This document shows, one piece after another, positions 10,878 through 16,807 of a stretch of DNA of 64,000 bases; position 1 is the first letter of the stretch; every line of letters starts with the position of its first letter. The stretch is from CAYUQT01 sp964446835. GTDB taxonomy: Bacteria; Planctomycetota; Phycisphaerae; UBA1845; JAFGLZ01. The notes under the pieces were generated by a model. The model was given only the letters and a program-made list of their open reading frames with translations. It was not told where the DNA came from and made no database searches. The stretch spans positions 1 to 64,000 of the forward strand of contig CAYUQT010000016.1 of the NCBI GenBank assembly GCA_964446835.1, read 5' to 3'. A program made the translations under genes and the position numbers.

Positions 10878-11085
10878 GTTCACATCAAGAAGTTGCTGCT
10901 AGCTGAGGTTGTTGTTCTGGTTGTGTTCACGTCGAGGATCTACGAGGTTGCGGGTTGGCTGGAGCGGCATGGCCTCGTGTGGACCGCCCGCAGATTTGAG
11001 CGGACGCACCTGAGGGTCGAGCGTAGCCGTGATCGTGGTTCTCGTGATACTGCTTCGCGGCAACGGAGGGCGGATGATCGGTTAG
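10878..11085 (+). pseudogene. Frameshifted paralogue of the small two-helix membrane protein at 23.4 kb
   Basis: One frame encodes KKLLLAEVVVLVVFTSRIYEV followed by AGWLERHG, aligning without gaps to RKLL..., SIYEV and RWLTRMG of the protein at 23428-23712. Near 11013 the similarity moves to another frame (GSSVAVIVVLVILLRG), matching GGAVAVILALVFLLRS, the second membrane helix. Two missing bases at this point would restore an ungapped alignment. No start codon in frame has a Shine-Dalgarno, although AGGAAGG and an out-of-frame ATG lie just upstream, suggesting a second lesion. It could be a decayed gene or a sequencing error. Confidence 0.6.
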
Positions 11086-11122
11086 AGAGCTGGAATCAGT
11101 GGAATTCGGCCCTTGCAGGCCG

Positions 11123-11192
11123 TGCCGACATTGTATCGCTTACGACCGTGTGCGGCGCATGTCGGCAGGGATCATGACACGGTCAGAAGGAG
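11123..11192 (+). promoter_or_regulatory. Leader hairpin with alternative pairing next to Shine-Dalgarno
   Basis: TGCCGACAT (11123-11131) pairs perfectly with ATGTCGGCA (11159-11167). The loop contains GACCGTG (11144-11150), which is complementary to CACGGTC (11178-11184), the seven bases directly 5' of the Shine-Dalgarno AGAAGGAG. The leader could form a pseudoknot or switch between two structures that affect ribosome access. Sequence-based inference only. Confidence 0.5.
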
Positions 11193-11200
11193 TCTTTCAG

Positions 11201-11473
11201 ATGATAGGAGAGAAGTCGAAGGTGGCTGTTGTGCCAGGTCCACCCAACGCCGAAGCTATTGCCCAGGACATGGCGGTGTTCTGCGAATGCTGTCAGACCC
11301 CACTGGCGAATGGCCAGGAGGCGTTCTTTTTGGCACGGGCTCATGTGTGGCGCGAGGAAATTGATTTGATCGAGCCGATCGGTGCGTTCTGCTCCGTGGA
11401 GTGCCTGCAACACGCCCAGTGTGAACGTACCGGTGAAGACCCCGCCAATACGACCAGCCGCAGCACTGAGTGA
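11201..11473 (+). CDS. Small zinc-binding protein (treble-clef/MYM-like Cys motif)
   Basis: This 90-residue protein starts at an ATG 8 nt after AGAAGGAG; longer in-frame starts have no ribosome site. The core has a CECCQTPL motif and, about 30 residues later, FCSVECLQHAQC. This Cys-x-x-Cys ... Cys-x-x-x-Cys layout is typical of small zinc knuckles that help DNA- or protein-binding. It is the first intact gene of the plus-strand accessory set and is followed by the GHKL ATPase. No specific family is recognised; the role may be as an adaptor, which is inference. Confidence 0.7.
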   Translation: MIGEKSKVAVVPGPPNAEAIAQDMAVFCECCQTPLANGQEAFFLARAHVWREEIDLIEPIGAFCSVECLQHAQCERTGEDPANTTSRSTE

Positions 11474-11565
11474 CCCGCCACCGCAACCCCATTCATTTCC
11501 CATAAGGGCAAGCCGCCTCGCTATTTCACAAACCGAGCTGACGGACGAACAGATTCGCTGAACGA

Positions 11566-11645
11566 GTCGCGGGGATTCCGCGCGCGGATCGCGGCCGCGA
11601 CACGCTGAAGAAGCAACACCATGACCCGGTTCGGCATGGTGTTGC
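11566..11645 (+). promoter_or_regulatory. Structured leader RNA, copy A (GATTCCGCGCGCG motif)
   Basis: Outer stem GTCGCGG (11566-11572) pairs with CCGCGAC (11595-11601). Inner stem CCGCG (11578-11582) pairs with CGCGG (11590-11594), leaving a GGATT bulge. A second, perfect 11-bp hairpin follows: GCAACACCATG (11613-11623) with CATGGTGTTGC (11635-11645). The CGGAGGT Shine-Dalgarno of the GHKL gene lies 18 nt further on. There is no U-tract, so a terminator is unlikely. The motif recurs at 13360 and 14684. Confidence 0.6.
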
Positions 11646-11677
11646 TGTGCAACAAGAACCATGCGGAGGTACGCAAG

Positions 11678-13309
11678 ATGGAAAACATACAAGCAACGGT
11701 AAACATGAGGCTGTTGAACAAGGCCAGCCGGTTGTTCACCGGAACGCTGGACGGCCGAATTATCGAGGTGCTCCAGAACGCAAGACGCGCTGGGGCGACG
11801 AAGGTTGAGATCACCAATGCAGAGGGTCAGGTGACGGTCCGAGACAACGGCCATGGCATCGAGGACTTCTCGAAGCTCTTGGAGCTGGGCAGCTCGGGTT
11901 GGGACGAAGCCCTTGAGGTCAGCGAAGACCCGGCCGGCGTCGGACTGTTCTGTCTGGCGCCACGGGAGGTAACGATTCGCTCGAACGGCAAGCGGGTCAC
12001 GATTCGTGGCGACGGCTGGACGGGCGCCCCGGTGGATGTCATGGACGATGATGAATCCGTCCAAGGGACTGTCCTGGAATTCCAGGATGAAGAGTGGAAC
12101 TCATCGGCGGTGATGATCAACGCCGTGTTCTCAGGCATGCAGGTCATCGTGGACGACAGCAACTGCCCCATGTTGCCGTTCCTGTCGGACAACGCAATCC
12201 ATTACCCCGAGATCGGATGCAAGATCGAGGTCAGGGAAGAACACGACCTGAACCCCTGGCACCACTCGTGCAAGCGGGAGCGGTGGGCGTACAACAACAG
12301 CCTGGTCAACTTCCACGGCCAAGTGGTGTGCTTTGACTGCCACCCTGTCAAGGAACATCACCTGCACTTCCTCGTGGACATGACGGGCGAACCGACAGGC
12401 ATCCGCCTGATGCTGCCGGCCAGAACGTGCCTGGTGGAAAACGATGCGCTCGAACGACTCAGGGCAGCGATGGAGCTGGAGGTCTACCGATACCTCCAAC
12501 GGAGGGGCAAGCACCGGCTGCCGTACGAGCAACACCTGAGGGCAAAGGACCTCGGAGTTGTCATACCCGAGGCAGAGCCGGTCTATCGGGTGGGGACGCT
12601 CAAAGGTGACACCCCGGGACCGATTCAGGTGCCCATGCCTGATGACTTCCCGCTGGCCAGGTGCTACCGGTTTGACCCGGACTTCGAGGGCGAGCAGACA
12701 GACGCCGCCAACGTTCACCTGTTGGGCGCACTGGGGAGGTTCGATGTGCCGTTCGTACCGGTGGATATCTCCAAGGCGTATGACGGCTACACATGGGCCA
12801 AGCTGCCGACGATCGGCAAGGTCGAACTGGAGGTCGGCAAGGTCCTCCAGGAGTCGTGGATGTGGTGTGGCAAGCTTGTGTGCGTCGATTCCCTCAGAAT
12901 CGCCGCGCACACGAGCGACGGCCGTGTGTTTCGGTCACCGGTCTGCATGGCCATGAAGGTGATGAATTGGGAAAAGGACCGTCCATGGGGCGACGAAGAA
13001 GTGCTTGTCACGCCCGAGGCGCGAGACCGGTTGGGCACCACCGACATGCTGTACCACCTCGGCGGCTACTCCGATGAGGGGGACACATGGGATACCCAGG
13101 AAGCCGCGTTCGCGGAGGAGTTGGACCGCTTCTGGAGCGAACTGGTCGGACCGGATGAGCACTTCCGGCGGGAGGTCCTCAGCACACTCGATGGAACGCA
13201 GGACTGGAAGGCGATGGCGGTATTTGCGGACGGCAGGATCAAGCTGAAGTTCAAGGATGGTTCGGCCAAGCATATCCGCCCGCCCAAATCCGCCAAAACA
13301 GCCCGATAG
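11678..13309 (+). CDS. GHKL-type ATPase (HSP90-like ATP-binding protein)
   Basis: The start is the ATG 7 nt after CGGAGGT. The protein has 543 residues. The N-terminal quarter shows the GHKL fold signatures: N-box helix EVLQNARRAGATKVEI, G1 motif VRDNGHGI, and G2-like DPAGVGLFCL (about residues 30-95). These motifs bind ATP-Mg in HSP90, MutL, gyrase B and histidine kinases. The remaining 430 residues include Cys/His-rich patches (WHHSCKRERW, CFDCHPVKEHHLHF) but no kinase, MutL or topoisomerase domain that I recognise. It probably acts as an ATP-driven conformational switch. It shares a leader element with the DUF2958 fusion and the AAA+ gene, suggesting joint regulation. Partner and substrate are unknown. 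Confidence 0.8.
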   Translation: MENIQATVNMRLLNKASRLFTGTLDGRIIEVLQNARRAGATKVEITNAEGQVTVRDNGHGIEDFSKLLELGSSGWDEALEVSEDPAGVGLFCLAPREVTIRSNGKRVTIRGDGWTGAPVDVMDDDESVQGTVLEFQDEEWNSSAVMINAVFSGMQVIVDDSNCPMLPFLSDNAIHYPEIGCKIEVREEHDLNPWHHSCKRERWAYNNSLVNFHGQVVCFDCHPVKEHHLHFLVDMTGEPTGIRLMLPARTCLVENDALERLRAAMELEVYRYLQRRGKHRLPYEQHLRAKDLGVVIPEAEPVYRVGTLKGDTPGPIQVPMPDDFPLARCYRFDPDFEGEQTDAANVHLLGALGRFDVPFVPVDISKAYDGYTWAKLPTIGKVELEVGKVLQESWMWCGKLVCVDSLRIAAHTSDGRVFRSPVCMAMKVMNWEKDRPWGDEEVLVTPEARDRLGTTDMLYHLGGYSDEGDTWDTQEAAFAEELDRFWSELVGPDEHFRREVLSTLDGTQDWKAMAVFADGRIKLKFKDGSAKHIRPPKSAKTAR

Positions 13310-13333
13310 CATGGCTTTCCCCGCACGACACAA

Positions 13334-13454
13334 GACCCGGTTGTCGGATTGACCTGGAGGATTCCGCGCGCGTTGCGCGGACAGGATCGGTTCGGTAGCC
13401 GGGTCGCATTTTGCGCTGGGCTTGGATGGCACGCCGTTCTTGAGGCGTGCCATC
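13334..13454 (+). promoter_or_regulatory. Structured leader RNA, copy B (GATTCCGCGCGCG motif)
   Basis: Nested stems: GACCCGG (13334-13340) with CCGGGTC (13399-13405); CCTG (13353-13356) with CAGG (13382-13385); CCGCGC (13364-13369) with GCGCGG (13375-13380) around a GCGTT loop. A separate perfect 11-bp hairpin GATGGCACGCC (13425-13435) / GGCGTGCCATC (13444-13454) ends 12 nt before the AGGAGGT ribosome site. Compared with copy C the stem sequences differ while pairing is kept, which favours an RNA structure. Confidence 0.65.
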
Positions 13455-13480
13455 ACAGGTACGGCCAGGAGGTAACGAAC

Positions 13481-14344
13481 ATGGCATGGAGACCAACAAA
13501 ACATCTGTTGGAAGGCGAACTGGACAACACCGCACCCGGCAAGGTCGCCGGCTGGATGCGGTTCGCAGGAATGAAGGAGAAGGTGACGTTTGATCTGAAA
13601 GGAAACTTCCACCGCGACATCCGCGGCGCGAAGATCCGCTTCAAAGGCGACGGCAACCATGACGACCCGGAAGCAGCCGGCTACATGGACGGCTTCGCCG
13701 TGCGCCAGACCGGCAAGGTGGGCGACATCACGGCGGGGCTGCCGCCTCGAGACTACACGGACTACCCCTACGTGGAGGTTTTCTCCGACCAAAACGGCCG
13801 GATCGTGCTGGAGCTGGAGTCCAACCAGATCGAGTTGATCGGCACACCGATACCCTGGTGCGAGAGCGATCCCATCTCCCGTGTGGAACAGTCGCAGAAC
13901 ATGGCGGACTTCCTCACGGGGCTAGCCATGGGATTGCCGCTGCGGCGGCCGGGAAGATCGGCAGGCGCCAAGGAAGCCAATGTTGTGGAGGCGAAGCAGC
14001 GGGAAACCGTGAAGCGGACTGGAAGGCCGGGCCATCGCCTGCTCACCGAGGCGATTCGCAAGCAGCTTCCGCCCCTTTATAGCCAGGACGGGAAGCACGG
14101 CGAGGCGGTGGCGTATGCGAGGCTGTTCACTCCTGATTCCTGCTTTACATACTGGATCGTGGAATACGATGGCCGGGATACGTGCTTCGGTTTGGTGGAT
14201 GGACAGTGCCGCGAGTTCGGGTACTTCAGCCTGGCGGAACTGGAGAGCGTTCGCGGTCCGATGGGGTTGCCGGTCGAGCGCGACCTGCACTTCAAGCCAA
14301 CCAAGCTGAAGCAGATCGCCCCCGAACTCTTCGCAACGGTCTGA
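13481..14344 (+). CDS. Fusion of an unrecognised N-terminal domain with DUF2958
   Basis: The ATG lies 7 nt after a perfect AGGAGGT. The protein has 287 residues. The C-terminal 100 residues (LLTEAIRKQLPPLYSQ, ARLFTPDS, FGLVDGQCREFGYFSLAELESVRG, LPVERDLHFKPTKL) match the DUF2958 family, a small domain common on plasmids and integrative elements and of unknown function. The first 150 residues (EGELDNTAPGKVAGWMRFAG, KVTFDLKGNFHRDIRGAKIRF, QNGRIVLELESNQIELIGTPIPWCESDPISR) read as a compact beta-rich domain that I cannot assign. A basic linker joins them. Context suggests a plasmid maintenance or regulatory factor; function is unknown. Confidence 0.75.
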   Translation: MAWRPTKHLLEGELDNTAPGKVAGWMRFAGMKEKVTFDLKGNFHRDIRGAKIRFKGDGNHDDPEAAGYMDGFAVRQTGKVGDITAGLPPRDYTDYPYVEVFSDQNGRIVLELESNQIELIGTPIPWCESDPISRVEQSQNMADFLTGLAMGLPLRRPGRSAGAKEANVVEAKQRETVKRTGRPGHRLLTEAIRKQLPPLYSQDGKHGEAVAYARLFTPDSCFTYWIVEYDGRDTCFGLVDGQCREFGYFSLAELESVRGPMGLPVERDLHFKPTKLKQIAPELFATV

Positions 14345-14360
14345 GGTACCAACAGGTCAC

Positions 14361-14374
14361 CCTATATATATAGG
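14361..14374. promoter_or_regulatory. AT-core 14-bp palindrome at the start of a small gene
   Basis: CCTATATATATAGG is a perfect palindrome beginning 16 bp after the preceding stop codon and ending 8 bp before the ATG of the next gene, where a Shine-Dalgarno would be expected. It could be an operator, a -10-like element or an RNA hairpin hiding the start site. Confidence 0.45.
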
Positions 14375-14382
14375 TGCACACC

Positions 14383-14589
14383 ATGTCGAAAGCAGTCAAC
14401 GGAATAGATTGGGATCTCTTGAATCAACAGAAGCTCGCGCTGCTGAAGATGCTGGGATACAAGGACGACGGCACCAGCCAATCCAAGTCGCTGTGGGGCA
14501 TCATCCACCTGCTGGACGCCCTGCAGGACGAGGCCGTTGAGAACGGGTTGTGGGCGTACCCCGATGAGAATCCCGGACAGAGAACATGA
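14383..14589 (+). CDS. Small hypothetical protein (68 aa)
   Basis: The reading frame MSKAVNGIDWDLLNQQKLALLKMLGY ... SLWGIIHLLDALQDEAVENGLWAYPDE is amphipathic and acidic, with helix-forming LLNQQKLALLKML and IIHLLDALQDEA. It lies between the DUF2958 fusion and the AAA+ gene on the same strand. There is no normal ribosome site at the ATG because a 14-bp palindrome occupies the upstream positions; a GTG three codons earlier is an alternative start. No family recognised. Codon use and helix pattern favour a real gene. Confidence 0.6.
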   Translation: MSKAVNGIDWDLLNQQKLALLKMLGYKDDGTSQSKSLWGIIHLLDALQDEAVENGLWAYPDENPGQRT

Positions 14590-14657
14590 GACACCGCGCC
14601 CGCATGTGACCCTCTTACCCGCCTGAGTCCCACCCGCGTTTCATCACCGTAATCGCT

Positions 14658-14749
14658 GACCCGGTAGACCGGTTGTCGATGCAGATTCCGCGCGCGTTGC
14701 GTGGACTTCGATTGACCGGCTGCGGGGTCGTTTCTTGCGCCCAAGGCGC
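14658..14749 (+). promoter_or_regulatory. Structured leader RNA, copy C (GATTCCGCGCGCG motif)
   Basis: Nested stems: GACCC (14658-14662) with GGGTC (14725-14729); CCGG (14669-14672) with CCGG (14716-14719); TCGA (14676-14679) with TCGA (14708-14711); CCGCGC (14688-14693) with GCGTGG (14699-14704) around GCGTT, including one G-U pair. A short GCGCC/GGCGC hairpin (14737-14749) sits just before the AAAGGAA ribosome site of the AAA+ gene. Confidence 0.65.
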
Positions 14750-14764
14750 GGAAAGGAAACTGCC

Positions 14765-15841
14765 ATGTCAGATCAGTTGACGTGCCCGCTCTGCGGGCAG
14801 ACCGAGTCGTTTACGTTGATCAACCATATTCAGTCCGTTCACAACGTCGCACCCGATGTGTTCCGGACTCGTTTTCCGGAGCAGCCGCTGTGCAGCGACG
14901 GCTTTGCCAGGTTCCTGGCAGACCGGAAGGTTCACAAGAAGGACGGTGTCCTTCACTTTCAGCTTGATGTAGCTGGAGCGCCGATGACGGCACGGTTTGG
15001 GGTCGAGCACCCGTTGATCCCCGAGCCGGACCCGACGTTCATCTTCACCGACGCCTGCCGCGACGTAGCCGAGGCGATCGAACACAACGAGCGGGTTTTC
15101 CTGTACGGCCCGAGCGGTACGGGTAAGAGCTCGCTGGTCCGTCAGATCGCGGCGCTGACCAAGAGGTCTGTCCGCCGGGTGTCGCTCAACGGCGAAACCT
15201 CGGTTGCTGATTTCATCGGCCATTGGACCATCAACGACAAGAAGGAAACCGTCTTCGTCAGGGGTATCCTGCCTCAGGCCATGTACGAGGGCTACATCCT
15301 CCAGCTGGATGAAGTCGATTCGATGCAGCCAGAGGTCGGTTTCGTCATGCAGCAGGTCCTGGAGCCCAAGGGACATCTGCTCCTTACCGACACGGGCGAG
15401 GACATCACGCCTCACCCGGACTTCCGCTTGGTGGCAACGGCCAATACGCTCGGGTTTGGGTGTGATTCTGGGCTCTACAGCAGCGGGACGCGTGTCCTGA
15501 ACTTCAGCTGGCTGGACCGCTGGGATGTGGTTGTCCACTTCGACTACCTGCCGGCCAAACAGGAAGTTGACCTGCTCCACAGCAGACACTCATCCCTCAA
15601 GAAAGACCTGCTCAAGTGCATCGTGAAGGCAGCCGGTGATCTTCGGAATGCCCACGCCAACGAGCAGTTGACTACGGTGGTGACCACCCGACGGCTGCTG
15701 GCCCTGTGCGCCCGGCTTGAGCGTGGCAACGACTTTCAGCGGGCCCTTCAGGTCTGTGTCCTCAACAAAGCACCGCTGGAGGACGCCAAGGTCCTCAAGG
15801 AAACGTTCGACCACCACGTGGGGCCGCTGGCCAGTTCCTGA
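14765..15841 (+). CDS. CobS/MoxR-like AAA+ ATPase with N-terminal zinc finger
   Basis: The protein has 358 residues. The N-terminus carries a C2H2-like finger (CPLCGQTESFTLINHIQSVH). The AAA+ core has Walker A GPSGTGKSS (about residue 115), Walker B ILQLDEVD (about 180), sensor 1 LVATANT (about 223) and the arginine-rich TTRRLLALCARLERG helix. These features fit the dynein-related AAA group of CobS/MoxR ATPases, which work with VWA-domain partners. A CobT-like VWA gene follows two genes downstream, so the pair probably forms a chelatase-like remodelling complex. No cobN or corrin genes are nearby, so cobalt insertion is unlikely. The leader carries motif copy C. Confidence 0.85.
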   Translation: MSDQLTCPLCGQTESFTLINHIQSVHNVAPDVFRTRFPEQPLCSDGFARFLADRKVHKKDGVLHFQLDVAGAPMTARFGVEHPLIPEPDPTFIFTDACRDVAEAIEHNERVFLYGPSGTGKSSLVRQIAALTKRSVRRVSLNGETSVADFIGHWTINDKKETVFVRGILPQAMYEGYILQLDEVDSMQPEVGFVMQQVLEPKGHLLLTDTGEDITPHPDFRLVATANTLGFGCDSGLYSSGTRVLNFSWLDRWDVVVHFDYLPAKQEVDLLHSRHSSLKKDLLKCIVKAAGDLRNAHANEQLTTVVTTRRLLALCARLERGNDFQRALQVCVLNKAPLEDAKVLKETFDHHVGPLASS

Positions 15842-16163
15842 AAGTTCCAGATGTTACCCTGGCGGTTGCGTAGGGGGAGGCGGTTCGCTGCAGGTGGGCC
15901 GTCTCCCTTGTTGCATGGCTCGGCTATGGAGAATCGCAGATTCTTTCAGCCTTTCTTCGATCCCCTATGGCGCCAAGCTCTGCTGCCAGCTCCGCGTTGC
16001 GCGCATCACATCAACAACGGAAGGCTACTCAGAGAGAAAACCCTCTTGTCATCTCTCGTATGGTCCAAGAAGATAGACTGTGGCAATGTAGGTTCCGCCT
16101 CGGTGCTTTCGCAGGTTTCGAGAGTATCAAGAGGCGTAGCAGTGCCGATAGGGCCAGTGGAAG
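15842..16163. other. No supported gene
   Basis: About 320 bp between the AAA+ gene and the peptidyl-tRNA hydrolase gene. I see no convincing reading frame. A CGCGTTGCGCG stretch near 15993 resembles the inner hairpin of the leader motif but lacks the flanking stems. Confidence 0.5.
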
Positions 16164-16565
16164 ATGATCAACGTTCAGTATATTGTCGTTCGTCGTGACA
16201 TCATTGACCAATACGGAATAGGCTTCCTGGCAGCGCAGATTTGCCATGCTTCAATGGCTCCAGTCTCTAATCAGTTGCGAGCGGATTTTTCCAAATCGGT
16301 CTCGGAACTCCTTGACCAGGAAACAGCGGACTGGCTCCAGGGGGTGTTTATCAAGTATGTGTATGAGGTTGCTGACCTCCATGCGCTGCAGAATCTGATG
16401 GATCGGCTGTATCACGACGGAATCAAGTATGTGCCAATCGAGGAGAGCAAGATCAACCAGCTCACATGTATCGGCTTGAAACCCTATAACAAAGGTCGAG
16501 TTGCCCCGTACTTCAAAGCTTTGAAAAGGCTCGGAGAAGGAGAGGCATCAGACAAACACGGGTAG
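16164..16565 (+). CDS. Type II peptidyl-tRNA hydrolase-like protein (PTH2 family)
   Basis: The 133-residue sequence follows the PTH2 pattern: beta-strand YIVVRRDI, then GIGFLAAQICHAS (the family glycine and AAQ-x-x-HA signature), the strand FIKYVYEVADLHALQNLMDRL, GIKYVPIEES, and C-terminal LTCIGLKPYNKGRVAPYFKALKRL. PTH2 enzymes cleave peptidyl-tRNA and are typical of archaea and eukaryotes; some phages and mobile elements carry them. Start is the first ATG, with only a weak AGTGG ahead. It lies between the AAA+ and VWA genes on the same strand. It could instead be a related PTH2-fold protein with another tRNA role. Confidence 0.75.
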   Translation: MINVQYIVVRRDIIDQYGIGFLAAQICHASMAPVSNQLRADFSKSVSELLDQETADWLQGVFIKYVYEVADLHALQNLMDRLYHDGIKYVPIEESKINQLTCIGLKPYNKGRVAPYFKALKRLGEGEASDKHG

Positions 16566-16754
16566 GCCATGTCCCAGTAGCGTCGTGCCACGTCGGCATC
16601 CATAGTACATCCGAACAACTGGACGAGCTTGCGTTTGTCTACTCCAAGCAGGCCACACGGAAACCGCTTCAACACTCGGAGATCGTACTTCCAGGTAAAG
16701 GGCCGGTAAGCCCGCAGCAACAAGAAGTTGGTCGAGGGTCATGCACGCTTCACC

Positions 16755-16793
16755 GCGATGCGGCAGGCATGGCCCTTTTTTCATGCGCATCGC
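16755..16793 (+). promoter_or_regulatory. Hairpin abutting the Shine-Dalgarno of the VWA gene
   Basis: GCGATGCG (16755-16762) pairs with CGCATCGC (16786-16793), with CATG/CATG pairing inside. The AAGGAGAG ribosome site starts at the very next base. The T-run lies in the loop, not after the stem, so this is not a normal terminator. Confidence 0.55.
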
Positions 16794-16807
16794 AAGGAGA
16801 GAAATCT

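Noticed and set aside
11613..11645. 11-bp hairpin considered as a terminator
   Set aside because: No T-tract follows and the stem lies between two structured parts of the leader, 18 nt before the ribosome site.
16484..16790. Minus-strand frames overlapping the PTH2 3' end and VWA leader
   Set aside because: No ribosome site, no family and overlap with plus-strand coding and leader structure.
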